Below are positions 11,869 through 24,394 of a stretch of 64,000 nt of DNA, piece after piece. The DNA is from Erythrobasidium yunnanense. Taxonomy: Eukaryota; Basidiomycota; Cystobasidiomycetes; Erythrobasidiales; Erythrobasidiaceae. The translations under genes and the position numbers were made by a program. How positions within the stretch are numbered: the stretch's first letter is position 1; the number at the start of each line of letters is the position of its first letter. The stretch spans positions 62,001 to 126,000 of the forward strand of contig BCJC01000007.1 of assembly GCA_001600175.1 (NCBI GenBank). Direction: 5' to 3'. The notes under the pieces are model-generated. The model did no database searches and was not told where the DNA came from. It worked only from the letters and a program-made list of their open reading frames with translations.

Positions 11869-14800
11869 TTATGCAGTTTCGCGCAAAGTCAAGACACAGT
11901 TGTCTATGCCGCAAAACCGTCAGAATAATCCATCCGTCGCCAACCGTTGGGACTCACCACTAGTGTATATGACCTGCTTGCGCGGACCAGGCAGCCGGAC
12001 AGGTGGGCTGTATTGAGAGTGCTGTCCGTAGCTACTTTGCCGGACAGAATGTGGGTTGTAGGGGTAGGGGTAGTTGGGGTTGTTTTGCGCAGCTGTCAGA
12101 GCAGCGGAAGATGAAGGGGGAGTATCTGCGAAAAGTAGACGCAGAGAAATGCCAGGGATAATTTGCATCAATGCACCGCTGTCGACATGCCGGACTTCAA
12201 CGAAGGTCGGGTCGAAAGCTAGGACGTATGGGTAGTGTAGAGCTGGAGCCAGCGGTATTAGCGATGCAGCGTGGCTCTGAAGTGTACACAAGCTTACCGA
12301 AAGCCGTCGGATTGCCTTCCCACTGCACCAACCAATTCGAGCGGGCTCGCCAGCCGTTTTTCTAAAAGGTATTGCTAAGCTAATCGAGCATGATAGCTGC
12401 GCAGTCACACTTACATTGACATAGAAGGCAAATTCGTCGTAACAGAGTAGAAAGTCACCATCAACGCGGTAGATAGCAAGTGGGCGTGCGCTTTCGCGCT
12501 TTTGTACGAAGTCTAGAGATGAATCTGCCGGATCAAGCAGGCCTTGCGTATCGAGGGTGTCGAGATCAACAATTTCAAAGCCTTTCGTGCAGCCAACACA
12601 AAGCTTGCTCTTAAGGAAGTGGACCGAGCTAGATTCGGTAGGGATGTAGAACTGCATGCATCGTTAGCACATGGCTCTGACTCAAGCAATTGATCTTACC
12701 TCTTTGTAAACACGCAGGAGCTCATTCCCACCTTGCAGCAGCTTGCGGATTGTGGGCTGCTTTTTGCCCGTTCGACCGTGATGATCGATTGGCTCAAGTG
12801 TCTTGATCGTACTCGAGACTGTGCCGGACTTGACTATACAGACTAGAGTTCGGTTCAGACACACTCCCGTCTTGAAGAACGAGGCATTTGTAGAGATCTT
12901 GCGAGCTCGCTTGGCAGCTCCGACTGCATCGTCTGGAGTGAGACTATCGATAAGGAACGTCTGAACGGCCTTGTCGGCAAGGACAACTAGAGTACCGTAA
13001 TCTTCCAGCACGTCGACCTGTGTCACGTAAGTACAGGACAGAACCTTGACTGGCACTTTCTCAGTGGCCAGAAGATTGACCATGTATACACCGTTATCTG
13101 TGCCGAAGACCATACGAGTACCTCCGTCTGCTCAGAAGATCCCAGATCAGTACATGAAGGCTTTGCGATGAGTAGCCCAACTTACCATAAGGTGCAGCGC
13201 AATTGACGCGATTCGGGCCCAGGAAGTATCCTTCGCTGAGAACGCTGGATTCAAACACCATGCTTCGTTCCCGAAGTTCTGTTTGACGCTCCACGATTTT
13301 GTCTATCCACTTCTTCCGGCCAGCGTGCGAGGGCGACCATAAAGTCAGTTGATAGCCCTTGCGGCCGAGGTGATTGAAGGTGATCGGGAAACCCATCTTG
13401 CTAGTAGGCTCGGGGACGGATGCTTTAGCTTCCTTGCCGTTCGTACTCATGTTGAGCTTGGAGACATTCGATGTCCGAGACATGAGGGACCTAGGCCGCG
13501 CAGTACTATTTCGAAGTGTAGTTGGGTCATCGGTTGTAGAAACTACTAGAAGCTCTAGAGGTATTGGCTTTCGATAAACCTTAAGCTGCTCGTTCTTGTT
13601 GGTACTTTTGGCTTTCACCATCAGAATGGCATGATCGAATAAGAAGACTTGCAGCTCTGCGCTCTCGCTTTGCGTTCCACCTCTCTTCTTCAACGGTCCC
13701 TTGAATATAAGATCGCGAGATTCATCCCGTAGTTTCAGATCAACTGCTTCACCAGGCCGGAAGACTAGTTGCTGAGCCAATTGTGCAAGATTAAAGCGAG
13801 CTTCCGTCCGCCCTGACTCGTGATTGAGGTTTCCTAATAGCTCCCTAATGAGCTTGACAGCTTTCGGGATGCTTTGCTTATCGGGATTGTCTTCTGGTGT
13901 GCTTTTGAGAATAGCCTCCAGGAGCAGAGGGTAACGAGCGAGACGGGTTGTTGGCTTGGTAAGGTATCCGTTTAGCTCAAGCTTTCGAGATTCCGGAAGT
14001 CGCTCGGTGGTCTGTTGCAATTGTAAGAGCATTAGCGTTTCTGGCATGATCGGCGAAGGTAAATGCTTCTCACCTCTACAAATTTGAGAAAGGCTGGGTT
14101 GCTTCCTTTCTCTTTCTCAAACTCGTACTTTCCATACAGCTGATGAGCACCATACTTGACGAATGGCGGACCGAACTCAGGAATGGCTTTGAGCAGTAGG
14201 TCGCCGACTGTATGCACGACGGGCTGCTGCTTTTGCCGCCTCGTTAATGCTTCGGCTAATTTGATATTAACATCGTGTATCTCAGTGACGTTCCAGAAGA
14301 CTTGGTGGACGAAAGTCTCCCTTTGAGCTTCCGGTATTGTAGGACCTGTCCGAAGGGGAACCATCCATTTCTAGGGATTATAAAAACTCTTTAGCTAAGG
14401 ACGTAGAAGCAGATGAAGACTTCTGCTCACATCGCGTAAGTATTCCATATCGCGAACAAAGTCGCGTTCAGTATTGATAAGCTCGTTGATGATTTCTTGA
14501 CGCTTCTTCTCTTCATCGCTGACGCTATCGAAGATTTCTTTCGGCACCATCTGCGACCAGAGCATACCGGGTTCCTGCGATCAACATTCCGTAAGCCATG
14601 CTCACCCATATTCCAAGTACCGGTTAGAATAGCCGTACAAAGCCTAACCGATCATCGTCGCCCAAAGTCTGCTCTTCGCTAGGCGTCTGCTCTTTCAAAC
14701 CTGGCTTGATCTTCATGTTCAATCTGGCTTGTTGTTCCAGTCTTCTTGGACAGGCTATAGAATAGCACAACCGGTCTCGCGTGCAAGTAGGGGAGTAGCA

Positions 14801-16960
14801 GTCCGTAAGCAGGGTGAAGACACCGATGGGAGCCGCTCCTTCGTCACTGAGCATTGTGTCTGTAGGGCTTGGCGGCCGAGGCGTTAACAGATGCTGTTGG
14901 CCTGCCACAAGAGCCGCTTGACTAGGGTCCCCGAACGGATTGGTGTGTAGACGCTCCCTGAACTGGTAGAGCTCATGAGGCGAATCCCTAAGTCGATGCT
15001 CGTATGTCACATCGTGAAAGAACTTTTGAGCATCCAAAGCTCTACCGAGCAGGAGAGCAAGATTTCTATCGGTGGTGCGGATGATATTGGCTATCCGATC
15101 GACAGCTTCTCGCCCATCGAAAGCGTCTTTGTATGAGAGACCATCCTTCGTCCGCTCCGCAAGGATGACGCGAGCCTTGAAGGAATCGGCGACCCGCGAC
15201 AAGAGAGCTGGATAGACAATAGGCCCGCGCTGCCGGGCGATCGAGTCGGAGTGTCCATGTCTGCTTTGGCTATTACTGTGACCATGCGAGCTTGCCCCTC
15301 CAGGACCCGAATGATATCCTTGTCCGTAGGATGGCGAGCGACCTGGAATAGGCACCATCTGTCCAGATGGACTATCGCCGGGCATACCGAATGGCACTTC
15401 TGATATGCTTGACGTTGGACGAGGTGAATGAGAGGCTGGACGCATGAAGAGGTGATCTGGTCGTTCGCTGCCGCTGAAGGAAAATGCTCGATCTTGATAT
15501 ACCGATTGAGCCTTGGGCTGTGTAGGGTAGACGCGAACAGACTCTGCTGATTTGCGCGACGAAGAATGCTGGAGCGAGCCTGGTGGGCCATGTTGAGAGT
15601 GTTGAGGCGATATTTGATAGCCATAACCTGGAGCTGGCGGCTGGTATTGCCCTGATTGAGATTGGGTAGGATAGTAGTTTGTATGAGTTGTATTCGAAGA
15701 TGGACCAGAGGGATAGAAGGGCCGGCTATCTGACGAGGTGCTTGGCATATAGACGGAAGTCATGTCGCTTTCAACAGAGGTGCGGCGTCCTGTCCGCCCT
15801 TGCTGTTGAAACTGCTGCTGCCTCGCGTCGAGATATCCAGCTGCGATACAGATACTTCAGAACACACCGCAAGCTATCGGACTGTATTACGCACCAGGAT
15901 ATTGCGCTGCGAAGCCTTCGAAAGGCTCTCGTGGACCAAGCGGCAGCCGCTGTGCAGCATGCTCTCGATCAGTAAGAGGAAAGTATTGATGGTTTGTGGA
16001 GTCTGAGCCGCTGTTAGCAGACGCCGGACTATCGCGATGGCCTGAATCCTGTTCGGAGGCATACTGGGCTTGGTAGCTGTTACGGATGCCTTCTGCAGGC
16101 GTCGTCACACGAGAGGACGCATAGCTTCTTCCTCCTGCCGAACTGGCATAGTCCCGTTCGGACACAGATAGCGCTTCTACACCAGGCGAAACTTCGTCGA
16201 GCGCCGAGCCAGCCGACGGTGTCGAAGTGTTCGTATCTGCGCCTTTCGAGCTAGCACTCTGTTCGTTCTGGCCAAACCAGTTGTATTCTCCTGTCATATC
16301 TAAGCTTGGCAAGCGTGGTACTCTTGGTCCCGCAGGAGCGCCGTGACCGCCAGAGATTGAAGAAGCTGCAGAAGTCGCTGCAGATGCCTGTAGAGAGGAG
16401 CTACGAGAGCTATCGACTTGTACACCAGCGGGTATCGTTGGTAGACTTGTGAAGGACTGCTGAAACTGGCTTGAAGGCGGCAGGCCTGGCGAAGGCGGCA
16501 TTTGGCCATACTGGCTCGATGACGAAGAGGCATAGCGTTGTTGAGGATGCGGTCGCTGACTGGCTGCTGTACCAAGGCCTGCAAGTTCGTAACCGGCGGG
16601 CCCAGCAGGAGCCAAGGGTGCATGATGCTGTCGACCAGGAGGCAACCCATTGCCCACAGGATAGCTGGAGCCCGCTATCTGCTGTGCTGGGACGTAATAT
16701 CCAGCTGCTGAAGTCGATGCGACCGGGTATTGAGAGCCTTGACGGTAGGGCTCGCCTGCCTGAAATCCGCTCGGTGCAGGCTGAGCTGGCTGGCCATTGG
16801 CCGGCCCAGGGTATCCATAGTAGCTTTGCGGTCTACTGTAGCCTTGCGAAGTGGATCCAGGTGGTCTTTGAGCTGCGGGCCCTCTCAGGCTGCTGGATAT
16901 CGACGGCCTCGAGGCAGCAGCTCGTCCGAAGATGTCATTATACGCCTGCGTTCCGCACAT
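11869..16960 (-). CDS. ROM2: Rho1 guanine-nucleotide exchange factor (ROM1/ROM2, Rgf type)
   Basis: Activates Rho1-type GTPases for cell-wall integrity and polarised growth, acting at the plasma membrane. Order: a long Ser/Pro/Gln/Tyr-rich disordered N-terminus (16960 to about 15250), a DEP domain (ADSFKARVILAERTKDGLSY near 15150), the ROM-family Cys motif CYSPTCTRDRLCYSIACPRR near 14770, DH (RhoGEF) domain (NELINTERDFVRDMEYLRD near 14450; LNGYLTKPTTRLARYPLLLE near 13960), PH (near 13730-13270), and CNH at the C-terminus (13250 onward). Many short introns. The final one (GTGAGT donor, CTGAC branch) moves the stop from 11920 to 11869. The 5' end is uncertain: ATG at 16960 gives an open frame, but an upstream ATG joined by a GC-AG intron just before AYNDIF is also possible. 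Domain order and length match the fungal ROM family. Confidence 0.92.
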
Positions 16961-17453
16961 CAGCTCCCTGCTCTACCTTGCTACATCTTGCAAACTTGCC
17001 TGCGACCGCTCTGCCTGCTTGCTCCCCATGCTTTCAGCGCTGGCTCACTGCGCACGATGACCGCACGCTGTTCCAATATCGTTCGTTAGGCCTGGGAGGG
17101 TGCTACAGTCGAGTTGTCCGAAAGCATAGCATAGTATGAGAATCGTCAATTGTCGGATGTCCGACTTGTACGTGAAAGCTTGAAGTCAGCCGTCAGATGC
17201 GATCATGCACAAGTAATCAAGGATTTCTAGAGCCGTTATGGGCGAAGAGGTTCATTGCGAAGACTGAACGTATAATTGAATGCTCTGCACAGCGAAATCG
17301 TATCCACTGAAAAGCTCATTCTCCGGGAAATGTCATATAGAACCGTACATCACTGCCAACTCTCCCTGTCGTACTGCTATAGTGTGTTATACATACACAC
17401 ACATACTTATCTTGGCCTCAATATCTGAACGTCCCTCAGTTTGATCCGATCTC
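16961..17453. other. Intergenic region between RhoGAP and RhoGEF genes
   Basis: About 490 bases separate two same-strand genes. The RhoGEF side may hold a short first exon (an ATG followed by GSKQAERSQ in the RhoGEF reading frame after a GC-AG intron). The rest is AT-richer sequence with no further gene or RNA visible. Confidence 0.45.
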
Positions 17454-20400
17454 CTATTTCTTGGTAGATTGCTCGAACATAGCTGCTCTGGCTCTCACGC
17501 CTGATTGTCCACCTAGCAAAGGTGAGCCGGTAGGACTTGTGACTTTATCGCTACTCGATCCCGCTGGACCAGCAGGCGGGGCGCCACCATGAATTGACAT
17601 TGGGCGTGGGCCTCTAGTTTTAGCCGACAGACCTGCGGTACGTTTCGCACTTGACCCCGTTTGACTTCGTGATAGTAGCGTAGTCGTAGCCAAGGGCTTG
17701 TCCAAGTCCTCCTCTTCCTCTTCAACAGAACGATCGGTCAGAGTTCCCTCGGCGGAAAGAGACTGCTGCATAGGCTGTGAGCTGGCACTCTCAGTACGCA
17801 GGGTTGGCTCAGACTGAGCGGCTGCAGCCTCTACCGCTTCTGGCGGAGTAGCGAAGCCAGGAGTCGTACTCTCCGGAATCTCTGCAGAAGAATCGCTTTC
17901 GGTGGAAGGAGGCAGGGGTATTTCGAGCTTCTCCTGCTTTGGAGTCTTATTGGAATCACTCTGTAGGGATTCCTCTTCTGATGGTTGAAGCGCTTGACCG
18001 TCCGACACGTCTTCGGGCTCAGATGTCATCTGGTTGGCAGCTTGGGTCTGCTCAGAAGTCGTAGATCCTGTCCTCATGACCTTCTCTTCCTTAAGAAGCT
18101 GTTCTATGCCTTTCGCATCTTGACCTTCCACAGCTTTTCTGCTCAAGCGTTGATCGACCATCTTCGTCCTCTGGCGCTTAGGTGCATAACGCTCTTCTTC
18201 TACCTTGTTCTTGAGAGCTAGTACAGGAGGCAGAAGCGCTTCATAGTGTTTGAGCAGGTCGACGAAGAAGAGCGCTGGAAAGCGGTCGTTTAAAGTCTTG
18301 GAAGTATCGGCTTGCGGTCTGACGATACATGGTCCAAATGTCGCGCCCAGCTTCGACATATACTCGTTGTCTGAAGCCTCTTCATTATCTGCCTTGTTGC
18401 AGTTGAGCAGAGTCTCGAGATGTGACAGTATCGTGTCGAGAACGACAAGGTGAATCTTGGGAAGCCTTTCCAATAGTGTCTTCAATGAAGCGATGCGACT
18501 ATCGTCACCGGTTACATTTGCACCAACTGAAATACTCGTCAACCAATGAGCCAATGGTTGGGTTTAAGCCACTAACCACTAGGATAGATCGCTTTGACAT
18601 CTGAGTACATAGCTTGCGGCACAAGCGAAACCGCAAGTTCAAGCAACCACAACTAGAAGGCAATGCTAAGTGCCGTTGAACCCAAACTACCGTGGAGAAC
18701 CTCCGCTCACCTTGATACCGCTTGCCAACACAGGTAGATCGAAGCGCTTGATATCCTCGATGCGAACGGGTGATGCTGCAGAATTGGTACTGTTCCGCAG
18801 CTTGTGTGTATACTGCAATGGCACGTCGTATATCCAAGTCTTGCGGCGTTCTGTTGATGCGATGTCAGCGACAATATTGACAAATCTGGTAAAGCTAAAT
18901 TATATAGCTCACCATCGTCAGATGGGAGCTTGGGGTACCCTTCCTCGATAGCACCGAGGATTGCTGGGACAAGCTCAGGCAGCTTCTTGCTCTGATCGTT
19001 TGTGTCTCTCCAGTGCCTCAGGTCGATGCCAAATCTAACATCGGTAGCCTCGTGGTACCAGTCGACCCAAACATTAGGTTTTGGTCGGAATGGACCAGTA
19101 CGATAGCGCTCGATGATGCTGTTGAGATCGCTAGAGGGCACGAAAGCTTCTTGAAGCAGGATCGTACGTTCAGAAGAGTGTTGTAAAGGAGAATTGAGTG
19201 AGGCTAGAGTGGATGTGTAGGTGCTGAACACAGATTTGATGGCCGTGAGGCGCTCAAACTCGTATTTCTGCGCCTTGTTGAAGCAATGATGTACAAGCTC
19301 TTCGGTCTGCGTTCTGTGGTGTCATATATTAGCCTAATACCGGCTCAGATGGGAAATAATGCAAACCTTGTTTCGTCGAGCTCACGCAAGGCAACTCTAT
19401 ATGCCTCTTCCGAAGCCTCTGCCTCCTTCTGTAGCTTCTCCAGTCTGTCGCCGACTGCTCCTGTAAAGCCGGTCTTTGCAATCTTGGTGTACGAAGAACT
19501 GACGTTTCTAGCTGCATTTTCGTAGGCCGACGAGAGGAAAGATAGGGTATTTGATCGGCTAAGACCGCTTGAAGTTGTATGGCGGTGGCCATTACTAGTG
19601 CTACCCAGCGTGGGCGAAAGTGGAGATTTGCTTAGTGAGCTGTCTTTCTCTGGGAGAGCAGGTGGCATAGAAGTCGCACCCAGACGAGGGCTCATAGTGA
19701 GAGGACTGCTCTTCCGCTCTCTTGTTGGCTCTGGCAACTTAGTTAGATTATCCTCCTGCTCCTTTGCGGCGGGCAAATCGCCATTAGCATCGTTGATTTC
19801 AGCCTGAAGCTGGTCCAGCGCGAAGGCATCGGGTCGCCAGGCATAGAAGGTGTCGCTAGAGTCGTAGAATTTGTTGCCGATCTCCCCAACAAGCTTGAGA
19901 ATAGCCAGATCCTCGCTCAGTTGACGGCAGAACTCGTGTGCACGAGAGAGGGAACCGCCGAGATCTTCTAGCTTGTCCTTAAACCAGAGGACGAGATCTT
20001 CCCCGGAGTGTGCATCTGGAGTTGTACCTATCAAAGGTACCTTAACACTTTTAGGTCATCAGCGCTAGTTTCAGCCAGGCAAGCTAAACAAAGAAAGCTT
20101 ACGCTGTCGTTGGTACCTCTCTCTTGGCTCTTGCAAAGATGACACTCCAGTCTTTTGGATGTTTGACTACCCCAGCAATCTCCAGCTCATCCACCTTGAG
20201 ATTGGGAAGGTCTTTATGGTTTATTCCGGTCCTTTCTTGCATAGCCACCTCGCGCTTTTCGCTTCTGTCCAGCTTAGCTCCCTCCTCGTCCACCAGTTCT
20301 TCTTCCTCGAGTAACCGTGAGGGATCTTTGCCTGCAGCAACGAGCTCGCGTTCCTTGGCCTCGAGACGCATTCGTTCTAGGCGTGATTTGAGAGCATGTG

Positions 20401-21273
20401 CCGTGGGAGAGACTTTCATACGCTGTGTCAGAGTTCTAGCGAGGTTCGATGCTGTAGTAGAAGCCTGCTGAGCTGCTTGTGCTGCTTGTGAAGCCGTGTT
20501 CTGCGCAAAAGCCAAAGATGCAGCTGCTGCAGCACCTCCGCTACCGCTACGAGGACGCGAAGAGGTAGATGCAGAGTGAACAGAGCCAGGAGACGTAGGT
20601 GCGAATTTGAGGTCATCCTCTGCTTCGTCAAGCAGGCCGCACTTGACGCTTCGGGCATCCTTGAGTTTGCGGACCTGCGTGTAGCTGGTTTAGCGATACT
20701 CCACAAGAGTACGACTCGTCTGTAAGGCTGACCTCGTTCTGAAAGTCCTCCCAGTCTCGTATTGAGTCGTTCAATTGATCCTTGAGCTCGGAGATCCGGC
20801 CTTCATGCTGATGAGACCAGGTTGTGAAGGGCTTAATGATAAGGCTATCTAGATTGCGTGCGACGTTCTCGTGAGCCTTGGCGACTTGCCCAGTCTCGTA
20901 CTTGATGCCTGCCAAATGATCAGGTACAGGGTCAGCAAACGGCCTGTCAAACATCCCATCTCTCGGTCGCACCTTCGAATGTTCTCCTCAGCGATGCTCC
21001 ATCGTCCTTTGCGAAGCCATTTGCTCTGAATTGCGACTCTGCAGAATCACGAAGGGCTCGGGCGGCTGCGTTGGATGCGCTGGCCCGGTCCTTTGGCAGA
21101 AGCGTCAACTCGTCTTCATCTCTGAACCTATGCTACTCAGATCTTACTCCTACGAAGCGCAAGATCTCCTCGTTTTCATGCACGCCGGCTTGCAATTTGG
21201 CCCAGAGTACCTCGACACCCTGTCGCAAGTCTGGCGTGAAGAACGAATTTGAGAATGACAGAGGCAGCGCCAT
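17454..21273 (-). CDS. F-BAR / DEP / RhoGAP protein (Rgd2/Rga8-like)
   Basis: Predicted membrane-binding Rho-family GAP. Starting at 21273 (MALPLSFSNSFFTPDL), the N-terminal F-BAR half reads EEILRFVG joined by a 57-base intron to DRASASNAAARAL, as in FCH domains, then coiled-coil helices (YETGQVAKAHENVARNLDSL). A DEP domain follows (VPLIGTTPDAHSGEDLVLWF ... GNKFYDSSDTFYAW, 20060-19800), then more coiled coil (KLQKEAEASEEAYRVALREL, near 19440) that looks like the second F-BAR half. The RhoGAP-like part runs from FGIDLRHWRDT (about 19010) through TWIYDVPLQYTHKLR and FDLPVLASGIK to FGPCIVRP and FVDLLKHYE (about 18230). The tail is disordered and Ser/Glu-rich. The DEP inside the F-BAR fits yeast Rgd2 and fission yeast Rga8. 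The usual arginine-finger motif is not obvious. It is adjacent to, and on the same strand as, the RhoGEF. Confidence 0.85.
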
Positions 21274-21548
21274 CTCGCTTGTCGCTAGTCGTGTGAAGCG
21301 GCGCTGCGGGAGATCGCTTGATTGGGCTCGAATTAACGAGCGTGTACAGTACCTGCAGCTGGATGAGTGTGAGAATAGGGGTCAGGACGCAAAAGACAAT
21401 GAGCAAGGGTAGATATGAGCAGAAGATTGACGATATGATTATTATTGGCTGCATTAAATTCTGCTACAGCTGCTATGGAAGGCCAACTACACCTCTCCTT
21501 CTCAGGATGTTGCTCATCCCTATATGCACAGGATACCACACAATCGTT

Positions 21549-24394
21549 CTAATGCCTAACTGTGACAGATGCTCTGATGTCTCGGGAGCTCTCTCCAATA
21601 TGAGCGGTGATCTGGCCAGACGGGATTTCCCAAGCCTGATTGACGACGTTCCAGTAGCTGACGTCTTTCTTGCGTAGGACGAATGACAGCTCTTCGCTGT
21701 CACCAGCCTTGAGCAGGCTACTCTTTTCGAAGCCTCTGAGGACACGTGGTGCCTGCTCAGCTTCTTCCGGGAAGGTGATGTATAGTTGAGGGGTGGCATG
21801 ACCAGCTACTTTCCCTGCGTTCTTGACAGACACAGTGACAGTGTACAGCGACTGGTAAAGACCGCCATTGTTGCGGGTTTCGAGAGCTCGGCGTCTCTGT
21901 TTGGTGGCAGAGATCTTGATGTCGGAATACTCAAACTTGGTGTAGCTGGAGGTAACGCCTGGTGTCAGATCTTCGACCTCATATCACAGACATAAATCGC
22001 GTACCTAAGACCGAAGCCAAATTCGTATCGAGGAGTGATGTTTTTAGCATCAAACCATCGGTAGTCAATGAGGGTACCCTCGGTATATGGGATATCGACA
22101 AATTTGCCGCCATAGTCGTTGGCCTCAAAGTCAACGTGAGCTTTAAAGGTGACGAGGTCAGTTGAGATTCTCATTCATTCATCTGCAGGGCAGGGCAACG
22201 AACCAGAGTAGTCCTCCTCGTTGTACGCGATGGTGAAAGGTAGCTTTCCGGAAGGATTATAGTCTCCATAGAGTACGTCCATGAGCGAATTACCAGACTC
22301 TTGTCCAGGAAGTCCAGCGAATACGATTGCGGTGATGTTAGGATGGTCGGCCCAAGGCATGTTGATAGCTCCGACTGAATGAACGACGACAACGGTCTGG
22401 TTGCAGTTGTCTGCAACAGCCTTGATGATATTGTCGGCATTGAACCAGGCCGTAATATTGTTACGATCTCCGAGATTGCCTTCGAAGGTGTCGGTCTCTT
22501 CTCCGGAAGCGCTCAGAGCGAACGCCATGCAGACAGTGTCGGGCTTGCTGGCGGCAGCTCTGATGGCTTCAAAGCCATAGGGATCTCTGACATATTCGAA
22601 AGCAGCATTGTTCTTGGCAGTTTTGTTCTTAAGTGCATCGTAAGGCGACACAAGGTACGGGAAGAGCTGAAGCGAAGCATGAGTATGGAACGTTGGCGAT
22701 ACGGTCGCCCGCTTGACTCACAGTGAAGCCAGCGCCCCAGGCCGAAGCCAGGGTACCGTTGATGTCTGCGCCAGACATGCCGATGGGAACGAAGATACCG
22801 GGTCCGACTTGGAAGCCATCGCCAGCATTATTGGGGCCGTTGGGGTTGTTACCAGCATCAATGCCGAAGAGCGCCAAGTTGCGGTTATCTTGCAATGGCA
22901 GAATTCCATTGTTCTTGAGCAAGACGGTCGAGGCCGCACCAGCTGCCCTGATGTGTCCAGCAGCTTCTTGATTGTCTGTGACAATGTCATTTGGAAGTGC
23001 CGGATAGTCGATCTCATCCTGACCTAGAGCATACAAGGGCATCATAATACGGATCGCAGCATCGTCGACGCGTCCCATAGGCAGTGATCCGATATTGACG
23101 AAGGCTGTAAGGTTACTACCGAGGTAGAAGCCATCGAGTTGGTATATACCGGGAGGGTAAAGTGGTTGCGACTGGCCGAGTCTGTAGAGCGGAAAGACTT
23201 AAGCTTTAAACAGTCTTATGTTTTCAATGACAGTCACGTACTGTGCATCCATACCAGCTCGGAAAGCAGGTTCACCAAGCCGGTCAGCGAGGTAGTCGCT
23301 CTACAGGCAATCTGTGTGAGCACGGCGAAGGGCTTGAATGACAGGAAACATACCAATACAAAGCCTTGGAAACCGAGGTCGCCTTTGAGTACATCTCCGA
23401 GGGTGACCTCGTCCGCACAAGAGTAAGAACCGTTGACCAGATTGTAAGCACTGGAGAGAGCGCACTTTTAAGCTCAAATATAATATCCTAGCACCAGATA
23501 TCCAACTTACCACATGATAGACAAAGCTCCAGCGTGTACGGCTTCGTCGAAAGGCCATCCGTAGACTTCTCGGAAGGTTTTGTCATCCATGTTGGTCGAG
23601 GATATAGTCTGCACGGCATTTGCATAAGCTACGATGCTACTATATGCAGCCTATCACGCACTCGTCCGTGCTCCTGCTCGTTGCCAATGTAGTGCTTGGG
23701 CATTGCGATGACTTTGGCATCCTGGACACCTCGGCTAAAGATCGACATGCCTTCACCGTTGATGTAGCTGGTTAAGTGGAGATGAGCTGTCATGTATGGC
23801 TTGATTAGTACTGGTGCACTTACGGATCGGCGCCATAGGCTTCAGGGTTCCGTCCACCCTCAGGGGTTCGTGCAAGATTTCCTCCAGGCCCGAGAATGAC
23901 ATTGTAGCCTGGAAGAAGGTCTCAGTTCACATATCAACAAAGTGAACACAGCTAGCTCACCCTTTTCTCTGAGCTGATCACCGCTTAAGCGAGCTCGGGC
24001 ATACATGAGATCGCGGTCCATGGAGGCCGCAATCGTGATGCTGCTGGTGAAGCCACTGTGGTTGGTGAAAGTCGTCGTTGGTCCGTTTGAGCCGTCTGAT
24101 CCCAAGTGCTTCACCAGGGCTTCAGCTTGTTACGCGTCACTGCAAAACTCAGTGCTGGCTTACTCCCTTAAATCCCAATCGGGGAACTCCATTGCCCCAG
24201 ACTGTCAGATTGAGCTTCTCCTCCAGGGTCATCTGAGAGACGAGGTTCCTAGCCTTCTCAAAGCTGGATTCGAAGCCAGCGCCGGTAGCATAGGGGGCTA
24301 CATAGTCGCTAGGTGGATACCTGTATTCGTAAGCCGTGACGCTCTGCGATAGAGCTGCGCAAGCGAGCGCTGCAGCCGCTGTGGTAGATTTCAT
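21549..24394 (-). CDS. Secreted GH3 beta-glucosidase
   Basis: Hydrolyses terminal beta-glucosides such as cellobiose outside the cell. A signal peptide is present (MKSTTAAAALACAALSQSVTA), followed by the fungal GH3 opening (QMTLEEKLNLTVWGNG). A run of introns interrupts the N-terminal barrel domain. The nucleophile region reads GFQGFVL then SDYLADRLGE across an intron near 23330, giving an Asp in SDY where many fungal relatives have SDW. The second domain has STVLLKNNGILPLQ (near 22910), LFGIDAGNN, and the later loop TVVVVHSVGAINMPW (near 22360). The C-terminus (APRVLRGFEKSSLLKAGDSE, near 21720) is the fibronectin-III-like domain. The stop is TAG at 21549. All major domains of fungal GH3 are present, so it looks whole. 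Aryl- or cello-substrate preference cannot be told. Confidence 0.93.
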
